Shown one piece after another: positions 21,945-33,655 of a stretch of DNA of 64,000 bases. Every line of letters begins with the position of its first letter. Position 1 is the stretch's first letter. Origin of the DNA: Talaromyces rugulosus (taxonomy: Eukaryota > Ascomycota > Eurotiomycetes > Eurotiales > Trichocomaceae); the NCBI RefSeq assembly GCF_013368755.1, contig NC_049564.1, positions 4,224,001 to 4,288,000 on the forward strand. The letters are read 5' to 3'. The notes beneath the pieces were generated by a model. That model did not search any database. It was not told the DNA's origin and worked only from the letters and a program-made list of their open reading frames with translations. A program made the translations under genes and the position numbers.

Positions 21945-23996
21945 CTAAAGCTTGCCACCAGCCTTCCTCCTCGCCTCCTTTTCCTTGTCTCGCAAAAGTC
22001 GCCGCAGAATCTTGCCACTGGGACTCTTGGGGATGATATCGAGAAACTCAACACCGCCCTTCAACCACTTGTGTCGGGCCTTGTGATCTTCGACATGCTT
22101 CTTAATCGCCTGCGTAACCGCGGAATCGTCGCCAGACGCCGCCGGAGCTTTCACCACAAATGCCTTGGGGATCTCCCCAGCAGCATCGTCGGGAATCCCG
22201 ATCACCGCACAGTCGGCCACCATGGGATGTTCGAGCAAATGCGCCTCGAGCTCAGCTGGCGCAACTTGTAGACCCTATAAAAACCCCGTGTGTCAATGAG
22301 AGTTTCGTGTCGAGCTTGCTATTTTTAAACATACCTTGACCTTGATGAGTTCCTTGATTCGATCCACAATCCATACGTGCTCGGTGTTCTTAGGCCCAAC
22401 TCGCAACATAGCCTCGTCTCCCGTGTACATCCAACCGTCTTTGAAGGTTTCCTTGGTTGCTTTTTCGTTATTCAAATAACCTAGGACCACACTTGGAGAC
22501 CGCAAGAGCAGCTCGCCGGGGGTGTCGTATTCATGGATTTCTTTTCCCTCTGGAGTAAGGATCCTGGCTTCAACACCAGGAAGAATATTGCCGCTTGACC
22601 CGAACCAAATATCCAGCGGCGTGGTTGCGCATACGACAGTAGCGGTCTCGGTCAACCCTAGGTGATGTTAGCATTGCCGATTCTTTGGTAACCCATGGAA
22701 ATTCTTACCATAGCCTTGTCTAATAGCCCAAGTGGGAAAGAGGTTTTGCAGTTCCTGAGCTGTTTCGGCACCCAAGGGTGCAGCCCCAGTGAAAATTGAC
22801 CTGACACTTGACAGATCAAATTTCTTGAGTATGTCCTGGCTGCGTAGCATGGTGATGATAATCGGAGGAACCTGGTTTCGCCAACATTTAGCCAAAGCAA
22901 CTTGGGTAAAACGCATTGGAATAAGAGACTCACTAGCGATAGCGAATTGATTTTAAATCTCTGGATGGCATTTAAATACGAGTTAATCTCGAATTTGGGC
23001 AAAATAATGATTTGGTCGCCCCGGTAAGGGCCGGAGTGGCAGATATAAACCAAGGCGTAGATATGGCTCTGTGGAAGCAAACCCAGCGACACATCAAATT
23101 TGGAAATGCGAGGATCTTCTGCCCTTAGTTGATCGCGGGATGGTTTCTCGAAAGTATTGATTTGTAAAGTATTCGCGATGACGTTGCGATGAGAGATCAT
23201 GACTCCTTTCTATCTTTTCGTTAGCCCATTGTTGTTCAATACTTAAGACCAATTGCTTTGCTGTTGACATACAGGAAGGCCTGAGGTTCCACTCGAATAG
23301 CACAAAAACGCAGTCGTGCGTGATCCCTGTCCAGGACTCCATTTTAACTTTTCCAGCTGAGGCAATATTTTTCCTTGTTGGACGAGTTGATCCAATGTTT
23401 TAAATTCTGCGGGGGCTTTTGCGTTTCCAGTTATTTGAGAGGGGAGATCGATGAGATAAATGCGGTTTTTGGGAATTCCGGCCTTTGCCGCTGCCTCTAA
23501 CGAAGTGTTGAGCAGAGGAAGACATGTAAATAGGGCTTTGGCTCCGGAGTCTTTCAACTGATGGGCTAATTCGGGAGCAGAGTATGCGGCATTGGCGGGG
23601 GTTGCGACACCAGACAGTCGGTGTATTGCCCAAAATAAAGGGAGGGTGTCAATCTAGAAATTCATGGATTAGAAACTTGGACTGATCAAAAATAAATAAA
23701 TAAAATAACCAAACACTTACCGTGTTAAGAAGGAAGCAACCGACAACTTTATCCCATTCGGTACCCTGGTTTGGATTCCAACCAAACTCTTTTGCGAGAG
23801 CCCGGGCAAGAAATTCCACACGGTCTCTGACCTCAAACCATGAATATGTCTTGCCAGAAAACCCACAGGTGAAAGGGTGCAGGGAAGACGATAGAGGACT
23901 TCGTCCATAACTCTCGTCCAGCATAAACTCGCTAATCGGAATGTTGTCCGGGATAGGAGGGAGCGGCGGGTTGCTCCTTGGAGGATAGTAAACCAT
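21945..23996 (-). CDS. 4-coumarate-CoA-ligase-like acyl-CoA synthetase
   Basis: Six exons on the minus strand: 23996-23721, 23653-23273, 23209-22934, 22871-22709, 22657-22335 and 22274-21945, giving 1749 nt and 582 residues in frame. The AMP-binding P-loop YSSGTSGLPKGV spans the second splice (about 210-222). GYGLTETAT is the adenylate-forming motif, and GWMYTGDEA, VDRIKELIKVKGLQVAPAELE and the C-terminal PKSPSGKILRR with its catalytic lysine are intact. It would activate a carboxylic acid to acyl-AMP and then acyl-CoA. The last three residues are GKL, at best a weak peroxisomal signal. In the cluster it could supply a starter or side-chain acyl-CoA, or process the PKS product. The substrate is not predictable here. 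Confidence 0.93.
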
Positions 23997-24555
23997 ATTT
24001 TGTTTTTTCTCTGGTGACGAGTAGAGGATCCTTTCAGCAATTGATTCTTTCTGAAGCTCGTTGTTGGCAGAATTATTAATTCTAGGTTACAAAGAGTGAG
24101 CGATTGCTTTGCTTAGTACGTTTTAAATTAACTAACTACAGCCGGGATTGCCGCGGCTATGGGCTAGAGCTCGGCAATTACACCGTAGCTAGTTACGGAT
24201 TTATGGTGGCGGTGGTTGGTTACGACATGCGATTTCAGACGATAAAAGTGGAGCTGGTGGAGACACGTTGGGGAACACGTGCGGGGAAAGCGGGGCAGAG
24301 TTCTCCCCGACTGGCTGCTTATTGGCCAGGGACCCCGGCTCTTTGACGCATGCAGTAAAGGCTGATCTATAAGATGACATAAATTGCCCTTTTTGGAATC
24401 TGTTTTGCAACAAAGGTCTGTGAAGCCATATCTAGACAACTGGGTTCAGTAGCTGAACAAGGCATTCATGGTAATACTGAAAGATGTAAATATGAACTGT
24501 AAGTAGCAACATTCAAAGTAATGCAATTCAGTAAGCTTCTTCATGCAAAATACAT
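23997..24555. promoter_or_regulatory. Intergenic, promoter of the acyl-CoA ligase
   Basis: No gene is visible. It contains the 5' region of the ligase and the 3' region of the MFS gene. Confidence 0.45.
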
Positions 24556-26266
24556 TCATACCCCATCTTTTGATCCTTCAACACCCCTCTCACTCCCAAC
24601 TTCCCGACCAGTCCCATCCTTCTCGAGCCCAAAATCAGTCTCCAGCGTCTTCCTCAACCCAATCTCCTTCTCAAACAACGCCAGCAGAAACGCTACGCCC
24701 GCAAAAGCAATCGAAACCTGAAACACGCGCTGTATAGCCTGACTATAAACACTGCGAATCTCCAGCTGCAGCGACGCCGGAAACTGTTTCACAAAGGCCG
24801 CCGATGCCGCCTGATACGCACCACCGGCTGCGATGATCTTGGAGACCCGTGGGTCTGATATTGCGCCTTGATCGAGCAGTGTGTCGATGCGTTGGTTGAA
24901 TATGGCTGCGGGGATGGCCACGCCCCAGATATGTCCGAATAGACGGATAAAGTACCATGCTGCTGTGCAGGCTGCAATGTCGCGTTCGCGGATAAAGGCC
25001 TGGAAGGCCGGGAGCATGGTGGTGAAGATCACGCCACCGCCAAAGGCGACGATGCATTGAAAGACGGCCCATTCAGCGACGCTGGTGTCCTCACGGAAAA
25101 GCGTGAATAGGCCTAGGCCAAGGGTTTGAAGCGCAAAGGCGAATATATGGATTGGTTTGTACCGACCCCAGCGGACTAGGGCGACGCCGCCGACGATGGA
25201 GCCTGGGATGCCGAGGAGAGAAATAGGGAGGAGGGCGACGCCAGCGCGGCGAGGAGAGTAGAGTTTGACGCTTTGGAAAAAGACTGGGAGGAAGAAGAGA
25301 CACCAGTATAGTAGGGCGGAGTAGAGGAAGGTATTAATGGCAAGGATGATGGACGTGGGAGCGCGGAAGAACCGCGTTGGCATCAGGGGCTCGGCGGATA
25401 TACCGGTGGTTTGGAGCCAGACGAAGATGAATAGGCCGAGAAAGCCAACGAGGAGGGGGACGAAGGTGTGCCATGATCGCCAGGGGTATCGTGTGCCGGC
25501 ATAGCTGAGGGCGTACAGGATGGACACAGTACTTGCGATAAGGATGACGTTGCCGATGAGGTCGATACGCTTGATTTTCTGCCAGAACGTCATTTCCTTG
25601 TTGTACTTGACGCGCAGGAAGACGAAGAGAAGGACGAATGCGACCCCCCCAATGGGAAGATTTAGGTAGAAGACCCAACGCCAGCTGGTTGAGGAAACGA
25701 TCGCGCCGCCAATCAAGGGACCGAGTGCAGAGCCGACGCCTAATATGGACATGAGGATAGCAGAGAAGTTTCCTCGCTGGCGGAGCGGCACTAGATCGCT
25801 GATGATAATGCTCGACAACATGATGATACCACCAGAGCCAACACCCTGGATTGCACGCCCACTGATCAGCATGGCGCCCGTGCTGGCACCACCACATATT
25901 CCGCTGCCGAGCACGAAGATGGCAACGGCCGCGAGCATGACATATCTTCGGCCGAAAATGTTGGAGAATTGGCCGAAGAGAGGGAGAATTGCAGTGCTGT
26001 GGTAAATGTCAGGATTTGGTAGCCACCTTGCTCATGCTAGAACACACGTACCTGGTTAGGAAAAAGGCATTGGTGACCCAAATAAAGTTGTCCCCGAGCT
26101 CTAGGTCTGTCAGGACTACGGGGGCTGCGATGGTCAGCACTGTATTCTCAAGTGCTGCTAGTAGATTTGTGATGCCAAGGCCAATGACAATGGCATACAC
26201 CTGTAAACTGGGTTTGAAAGGCGCAGGCTCTACACTCTTTGGTGGTGACGAGCTCGAGGTCTCCAT
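24556..26266 (-). CDS. MFS exporter of the DHA2/TRI12 type
   Basis: Two exons on the minus strand: 26266-26052 and 25996-24556, giving 1656 nt and 551 residues in frame. 26266 is the first true ATG. Residues 1-25 are a Ser/Pro-rich cytosolic head. Many hydrophobic helices follow, about 14, consistent with the DHA2 type. Family motifs are IWVTNAFFLT, RAIQGVGSGGI, LVPLRQRG and LGPLIGGAIVSSTSWRWVFYLNLPIGG. The role would be proton-driven efflux of the cluster product or self-protection. It sits between the ligase and the enoyl reductase on the same strand. Confidence 0.92.
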
Positions 26267-26923
26267 GTTTTGACCCAAGCCTGTGTCCGACTTGTAACTC
26301 AGCAGTTTTTCTCTCTTTTGGGGATTTGTATCAACTAAGTTATTAGGTTTGTAAACAGGACATGCAGCCGCAATTGATTTCTGGTTATATAATCTCCGGT
26401 ATTAGAAGTGCCTTGGCAATTCCTTGTCCATGTCGCCAGCAATTGACATGTGCGCTGTCAATCGAATCTGCCTCGCTTGCCTATCTCACAAATAATACGT
26501 CTTCATTGGATCCCGGCAGTATAGACTGATACAGTAACAGAACAGCATTATTGTAATTTATGGTGGCGCTAAATAGACGAGTGCTAGTGCATTGATCGAC
26601 ACCAATCAAGCCATCGCATCAACAGCAATGGTCAGCCCCTCGTAAGTATGGCATGGAGTAATTTCAATCATGCAATACAGGGACTAGCTTGAAACTTGAA
26701 TATTATCTTGATTTCGGTTGGATCAAAAATGTACGTATATGTAATCATTGATGATCTGAAGTTGGCTGCGCCGCTGCGGAGGGTTTAGCAAATAGAAAGA
26801 CGCCCTAACATTATTAATTGTGATATACCTTACCAGGTATATACCAGCTAAGAGGCGATAACAAAACAATCAAAGTCATTAAAATAGGATATTGGTTTAT
26901 TGAATAAATGCGAGAACCGGCTA
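26267..26923. promoter_or_regulatory. Intergenic, promoter of the MFS exporter
   Basis: No gene is visible. It is AT-rich with no repeated element that I could recognise. Confidence 0.45.
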
Positions 26924-28045
26924 CTAAACAACAGCAACCAACTTCCTCGGATGCCCTCCACCAGCCAAAGCTTCCAACCCTTTAACAACACCCTCCAATC
27001 CTCCCTTGAGTTCTTCTGTCGGATGCGTTTTTAAACTTCCGGAATCTAACAAACGCTGAAACATGCCTATATGGCGCACCGCTAGCTGATACTTTTCCTT
27101 GCTGGCTGGTCGATCGTACTTTTCTTCTCCTAATACAATATCCGCTCCATACACCTCCGCCGACAAAACAAAATTCGGATGCACTGCCCGTCGTTGCGCT
27201 AATAGATCGTCAGCTATGTATTCCAGCGACACGTACCGGCCGCCTGGTCGTTGAATTGCGGCGTAACAGGTGGTGACGCTGGCTACATCGCTGATGCAGT
27301 CCAGTGCATATTTGAGTCGACCAGCTGTGTATGTCTTGATTTGGAGCGCAACATCTGAGCTTGAGTAGTCGAAAACAGCGGAAGCTCCTCTGCTGCGAAC
27401 CAAGTCGAAACTTCGTGGCGAGCAGGTCGCGATGGGGTCGTAGCCGGATAGCTTTAGTAGTTGTATCGCGATTGTTCCCACAGATGTACTCCCGCCGTAG
27501 ACAAGTATGGGGATGGGCTTCTCAGAAAGCAGGGGCTCTTCAGGCTTCCCTACAAGGTCGAGGGCGTCTGGAGACCATAATGACAGCAGGCAGGTTGGGA
27601 TCGCGGTGCCAAGTGTCGCGGCCTTGAACAGGGTCAGACCACCACCACCATCATCATCTTGACTCTGGTGTACCGAAGAAGTCGGTATACGCAGCAGTAG
27701 ATCAGCGCGCACGCGGACATACTCTGCAAAAGCACCGTTGGTTAGTCGATGTGTTGACGAGAAGGTGAACGCCGCGCCAAAGACTTCTGTTCCTGGTTTT
27801 ACGGAGTCAACATCGTCCGCTACCTGGACTACAGTGCCGGAGAAATCGATCCCGACGTAGGCACCTGGAAGAGGGAAGTTTTTCTGAATCTTATAATCTG
27901 AAGGGTTGAGAGCGACGGCGTATGTTTTTACAAGCACGAAGCCTGGCAAAAGTGATGGGATAGCCGCCTCATTAGCAACGTGAAGCTTGCCATTTCCATC
28001 TTGCTGAATGGCTCGTTGAAAAGATGGGAGAGTTGTTGGTGTCAT
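26924..28045 (-). CDS. LovC-like trans-acting enoyl reductase
   Basis: A single exon encoding 373 residues from a true ATG. It is a zinc-free medium-chain reductase: GroES-like half with VALNPSDYKI, GAYVGIDFSGTVVQV and GAFAEYV, then the cofactor half with ILVYGGSTSVGTIAIQLLKLSGY and IATCSPRSFDLVRSRGA. The phrases YALDCISDV and GGRYVSLE also match the LovC group. Members of this family reduce enoyl intermediates on a partner PKS that lacks a working ER domain. The PKS in this cluster has such a defective ER region, so the two very likely work together. Length is normal (LovC has 363). Confidence 0.93.
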   Translation of the reverse strand: MTPTTLPSFQRAIQQDGNGKLHVANEAAIPSLLPGFVLVKTYAVALNPSDYKIQKNFPLPGAYVGIDFSGTVVQVADDVDSVKPGTEVFGAAFTFSSTHRLTNGAFAEYVRVRADLLLRIPTSSVHQSQDDDGGGGLTLFKAATLGTAIPTCLLSLWSPDALDLVGKPEEPLLSEKPIPILVYGGSTSVGTIAIQLLKLSGYDPIATCSPRSFDLVRSRGASAVFDYSSSDVALQIKTYTAGRLKYALDCISDVASVTTCYAAIQRPGGRYVSLEYIADDLLAQRRAVHPNFVLSAEVYGADIVLGEEKYDRPASKEKYQLAVRHIGMFQRLLDSGSLKTHPTEELKGGLEGVVKGLEALAGGGHPRKLVAVV

Positions 28046-28583
28046 TAATGAATAATATTAACTGGACAATGATGGTTTCCTTCTGACCCTAGATGATTAA
28101 CGATTTTGAGTCGAAATTCGAGTACAACGTTAAACTAACATGTGAAGATTTTCGTGCTCATTCCGCTCGATACGAACCTGTCTGGTTATAATCCCGGCCA
28201 TGTATACAGCCATTGAAGACGTAATAATTAGGGCTAGTTGTGTCGGCACTAATCATTTGAACAACCTATAAATAACCACTAGCACTTTAGCAAATACGTA
28301 ACTTGCTGTACAACCTAGAATTAGGTCGTATTTTAGAGCTAAAGAACACCTAACCAGGCTAACCGATGTGGCTGGGGTGGGACTGCGCTTGCCGATAGGA
28401 CGTAGATCAATACTATCAGCTAATAAATTTAGGAGACCACTACTAGGCCACCCGAGAAGTTACACTGAGACTGAGGCTGAGTAGTGAGCATATCCACTAT
28501 AGTAGTACTAGCCTAAAGTGGTACGGAGTACGTACATACTACATACTCAAGTAACCCCACCGTAAGTTAACAGCACCAACTGC
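28046..28583. promoter_or_regulatory. Intergenic, promoter of the trans-enoyl reductase
   Basis: No gene is visible. It contains TACGGAGTA at 28522-28530 next to the repetitive GTACGTACATACTACATACTC stretch (28529-28549). Confidence 0.45.
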
Positions 28584-30477
28584 TTAGCTGCAGCTGGCGG
28601 CTTTTGGCCGGAATCTCACGCGGATGTCTGGTTTCTGGTACATTCCCCACCCCCTCAAGTCCCTGTCCATGTCAATCTGTTGGCCTGACACCATTTCGAG
28701 GTCAAATGTCCACAAGACCTTGGCTAAGAACACCCTGCTCTGCCACCAAGCAATTTCCTTCCCCGCGCAAATACGAGGTCCCTGGCTGAACGGTTGAAAG
28801 CCCTTGCGGTTGTCATGTGCAAATTGTGCATCGTATAATGGGTGATCCTCCTGCAGCCACCTCTCAGGACGGAAGCTCAACGGGTGCCGGAAGTTACGTG
28901 CGCTCCGTGCCAAAGCAAAACTGCTAGATTGGCAAACCACCTAGGGTAGAGCAATAATAATTAGGAAAGATAGATATAACAATTAGGACACGTAGATAGC
29001 TTACTCCTTTTGGGATAAATGTTCCATCGACCATGGCGCCTGGGCTAACAACGGGCATTCCAGTAAGCACACCAGGCATGATGCGCAGTGACTCGTTCAA
29101 GCACGCCGTCAAATACGCCAATTGCGCTGCCGAGCCTGATACGATCTCATCGTAATTTTTGAATGCGCTCCTAATCTCCTTGGTTAATGTGTCCAGTGCA
29201 TCTGGGTTTTTCAGAAGGTAGTAGATCGTAAAATAGAACCATAGCGCTGGAGGCTCGTATCCGGCTACCAACAGCTGTCCTGCGACTTGCTCTAGGTGCC
29301 GCATCTCTTTTCGATCATTGGGAGGTTCGCGATCTTCGGGAATAAGTTGCTCAAAGAAATCAAGGTGGTCAACTGCGCCCTTGCGGCGGATGCGCTGCTC
29401 GAGCTGAAAACGGCTATGACTTCGAATATGAGAATGCGACCGCAAAGCGGTGATTGCCAGAAATAGACCTTTCAGAGGACTGAGGAGGGGAAACCGCCAT
29501 GACATCTGGATAACCACGACGGCTCTATTAAACCCAGAAAGGATTGATAAATAGGGTGGCTCTTTCACTGTCCAATGGTCAACATTTCGTCCTCAGAACA
29601 AGAGAGAGACATGAGACCTTACTGTCTTTGAGGGCATTCATCTCCCGATTATAGGCCATATCAGCAGAAATATCAACGCAGAGCCAGTTGATCCACGTAG
29701 GCAAACTAACACCACCAGTTTCGCCGCCTAGCTCTGTCATACGCTCAACAAAGAGGTCAATATACTTGTGCAAAGTCGCCTCTTTAGCCCTGAGAGCCCG
29801 ACCGCTGAAAGCTGGAGACAATCGCTTGGCCACCTCGCGGTGTCGTGCCGGATCCCATTCCCAGATCAGACCACCATGCTCGTCATTTCCATGATTGTTG
29901 ATCTGAGTTTTAGGGAATTTTTCTAGGTTCTTGTTATGGGAACCATAGATGTCTATATAGTTCTTACATAAGCCTGGATAGGGAAATTTCATGCTAATAG
30001 AAGCTTACCAGACAGAGCCTTTGGTGTTACAAATGCTATTTCGTTCGGTGCAATCCGTACAACATCACCTGGAGAAAGGAGTTAATGATTCCGAAAAAGA
30101 GAGCGATGACTTTTCACGTACCATATTTTTCGAGGGCATCTGCAACGGCCCAGGGCCATCGTCCAGCTAATCTAAACTTCAGGTTAGTTATAATACCAAG
30201 TATTAATTTCCAGAAACACTTACGCGTGGTATGCATACCAGACGTCGGAAATTGCAGCAATTTTCGGGCCTGGATATTTAGATAATGGATGGAAGTAGAG
30301 ACGCCAGATCGACCTGATAGTTAGATAAAAAGTACCCTGTTATGGACATAATAGATAAGTCAAGAATTTTTTAGTAAAAAAGAGGCTGTGAATAGACAAA
30401 CATACGCTGATAAAAATGAATGTAAGCAGCTGTTGAATTGTGAATATATCGAATGCCCTGTAATCGAGAAACGCCAT
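28584..30477 (-). CDS. Cytochrome P450 monooxygenase
   Basis: Seven exons on the minus strand: 30477-30406, 30336-30224, 30171-30122, 30068-30009, 29952-29623, 29567-29005 and 28940-28584, giving 1545 nt and 514 residues in frame. There is an N-terminal membrane anchor ([13 protein letters not shown]). [15 protein letters not shown] is the Pro-rich hinge. ExxR is E366-x-x-R369 (NESLR), the PERF-like motif is FRPERW, and the heme loop is [10 protein letters not shown] with C454. The overall pattern resembles the isotrichodermin-hydroxylase-like (CYP65-type) group. The I-helix reads AGYEPP (310-315) where AGxxTT is normal. It would oxidise the polyketide at the ER membrane; the site is unknown. 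Confidence 0.92.
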
Positions 30478-30891
30478 GGCTGGGACCGACCAGGTGTTAA
30501 GAGGAAATTTTACCAAAGGAAGAGCAAGCTAGAATCATGAGGAATCGTAAATGATGATGATAACGATGTAGAATAGAGGAGTGGAGGGCGGATGCGGTGG
30601 GAAGGAGGAAGAGAGACTGGAGGGGATCCGTCTTGGCATGTGACAGTCGCCTTTCTTTGTTTCAATGTTCTTACAGGGACGTCGTAATATTTGGCATTTT
30701 CTCTGAACACAATTGTGATACTGTAATTAATTCAGACGATGCGTAAAGTTATGCAGGTTATTTCACGTACGTTACAGTCATTGCCCAATTGTTAGGTTTG
30801 TCATGCATCTGAACGGGCCGATTATTATAAATCATAAACTATATACAAATATCCGCACCAATTTATACCAGAACATTGCGCAGTTATCCCA
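30478..30891. promoter_or_regulatory. Intergenic, promoter of the P450
   Basis: No gene is visible; AT-rich sequence. Confidence 0.4.
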
Positions 30892-32243
30892 CTAGATCAC
30901 GTCGAACTGCCTCTGTATATGTTTACTGTACACTTGTGGATGCGTAATTGGAGAAATGTCGCCTAGAACATGACTATTACCATAGGCGCCCGCGGGAGGC
31001 CCAGCAAGTCCCTTGGTGCCGTTATAATCAACCAGATTTTCCCAGTCCTGACTTGAACTTTGATCTGAATTGTTTGCACTGCGCTTTCCCGAGCCCTTGG
31101 CCGAAGTTCGTGATGACCGAGCGCGGGAGGTCCATTCAAGGATTGGGTGTTGCGAGAGTCGGTTCCAGAAACTGGCGGCCATCGGAAGAAAAGTGTTGTA
31201 CATGGGGAGGGAACAACAGAGAAGAGCGGTGAACATTTGGACGCCTGTCCACAGGGAGACCATGCTGAACGCATCTGAGAGAGAGAGACGCAGTTAGTCG
31301 TGACTTCTATTAGAATGGTGAAAATCGAAGGCCACTTACATAGAATGCTCGTAGAATAAGTGACGGCAATCTTGACAAATCCGATTATTCCAACACTAAG
31401 GAAAAGAGTTAGATGGAGAACAAGATACCGGGATAAATAGCAGAGAAGAAACCCACATGAAACCGAGACCGAAAAGGACAGTTATCCTCAATTTATCATT
31501 GAACGACAAGTGGAGAGGTCGAATCATTATCATTGCCAAAATCACCATGGCGAAATCGATGATTGAATTGGGTAGTTCCCCGCCTAATATGACTGTTCCT
31601 TCATCTTTACATGTGCCTGGTACCGAAAGGTCGAAATATCTCTGAAACGGAACACACTGGAGGCCCTGGAAGATGCAAAAAGCAATGAATAGAATCGTTT
31701 GAGCGGATGCCAATATGTATATCCAAATCCTACAGGCGGTACTGCTGATTCCGAAAATACGGTGGTAGAAAGCTAGAATACTCAACTTCACACTAAGTAC
31801 TTGTACAAAGTAGAAGTAGAGGCCGGATATATCCCACTGTGTTGGGAATGGTGAGCGTCTGAATGAAGAGTAGAAAGACAAACCCGTGAATAGGATAACA
31901 TACCTTGCGCATACGAGCATAATCCGATGGGGTCTCAATAACCTCTTGGGTGATCTGGCGTCCATTAAGAATGCTAATTGCTAAGACACGTATCGCATTT
32001 CAGCAAGGCTGGCTGGAGGTATAGGATAGAGCTCTCCTGCTTACCCATCAACCCTGCAAGATTAGTCAAGACGAAGAAGATGGTGGCTATCACGGCCAGC
32101 CAATCCTCAACTCCGACTTTGCGCGTTACACGTCGGACACCAACGAAGCGCAGCGCCGTTACCGCAATCCCCAACGGCGTGAATATGATAAGTGTGACAA
32201 ATTGGGCAAATTGTGTGGGATCCTTATTTATTTCGAAGGCCAT
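30892..32243 (-). CDS. Fungal rhodopsin-like seven-helix membrane protein
   Basis: Five exons on the minus strand: 32243-32045, 31980-31904, 31836-31457, 31395-31340 and 31274-30892, giving 1095 nt and 364 residues in frame. Seven hydrophobic segments are present. The family pattern is visible: RFVGVRRVTRKVGVEDWLAVIA, LYFYFVQVLSVKLSILAFYHRIF and CVPFQRYFD. These belong to the large family often named from satratoxin SC1 protein 4 (fungal rhodopsin domain). Such genes are common and frequently lie in biosynthetic clusters, but their function is not established. The soluble tail is Ser/Asn-rich. It is divergent from the PKS. Confidence 0.88.
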
Positions 32244-33655
32244 TCTTGCCGTGGTGAGCGCTGCTGTGAGGTCGTAGATGACATCGAAGCATCTAGAGAA
32301 CTAAACCGCCACATTTTTAGTCACAACCCTTCAAATTTTGAAAATATGCACGACAGAACTCTTGGCTTCTTTCTCTTTGCACGCTAAAGTTACGGAGAAC
32401 ATTGAACTTACAAGTTTTCTTCATTCTTGGCCGTTGGAATGACAGGGATGAGAATATTAAGTTGGCCGTGCTTTCAGTTGTTGCGAAATACCACTTTTAT
32501 TTCTTTCTCGGGTACGCGCGGTAGTCTAATACGTTTGAAGAACGAGGGGAAATACGGCATTATTATCGTCCACGCAGGATGACTGGGTTTCTCATCTAGT
32601 AATCTACGTATTTAATTTTAGCCCGTGCATGACATGGCATTCTTAGCTTGATGCATCCCATCAAATTTGAGTTCGAAGGAAAGTGCTACCGGTAGTAAAA
32701 CTAGTTCTATTTATACTCCGTAGGGTATATTGAGAAGAAAAACGCGATTGCAGACGAGTAGACTAGACCATGAGGTCCAGTAATTTACATCTACAATTAA
32801 TTGATTTGGTTGTCCGAGTACGTGGTATAAATCGACGGAAGTGGATAGTCTAGAATAGCTCCTGGTATTGACTAAGTGCTGACTGCAGGATGCCTTTCAA
32901 TACCGCTAAAGTACTACATGTAAAATTCACCATTGTGGGGATTCTTGGGCACCAGTTGACATCCTATTGAATGTTGATCTAATGTAGTAGACTTAGGCCC
33001 GCAACCATGCATACTCGGATACGTATTGTATTTGTTGTTGCTGCACTGAAACTCGTCGGTTACCAATTGATATAAATAACCCTTTGATCGACATGGGCTA
33101 GGCGCGAGATACGACAGGAAGCGTAGCCACGTCGAGCTATTGGTCTGTATTTTCACCGGGAATTTGCTTCTGCGTTTCATTGATACGTTGACATGCAAAT
33201 TTCCGGGGCCTTTCCGCGTTTGGAGAATCATTCACCCACATGGTCAACGTGGCCACACTTGAGATTATAGGCGAATTTGTGGCCCCCTTGATAATAAGAA
33301 AGGCTTGCATGCGTCATTGTTGGTTCAAATTGGACGTGTTCTGTTTAACTATCTAATTAAAAAGATCTAGCTGAAATGGTCTGCCTCAATTACGAAGCTA
33401 TTACAGTACAGTAAGTATTACCATGTTTAGCCCATCATAATTTGACGGAAGGCTTATTTCTTTTTCTAGCTACTCTCCACGTGCAATCGCAACTAAGTCG
33501 AAGTCCGGATTACTTCAGCCTCGTCAATAGAAAAACATTGAAGACTTCAGACCTGGCTCTATAAACTTTCTTAGAACAGCAAACTGACCCTACGATATGG
33601 TTAGTTGACGTAACGCGTCTACTGGATTTTCATCTTTACCTGGACATTCCTCACT
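32244..33655. promoter_or_regulatory. Long divergent promoter between the rhodopsin-like gene and the PKS
   Basis: 1.4 kb without a convincing gene. It holds TACTCCGTA at 32714-32722, TACATGTA at 32915-32922 and a TATAAA at 33561-33566. The last is placed 95 bp before the PKS ATG and is its likely core promoter. Confidence 0.55.
33561..33566 (+). promoter_or_regulatory. Probable TATA box of the PKS gene
   Basis: TATAAA 95 bp upstream of the PKS start codon. Confidence 0.5.

Noticed and set aside
32914..33231. 105-codon minus-strand open frame in the PKS promoter
   Set aside because: No recognisable domain, no start context, lies in a divergent promoter; treated as chance.
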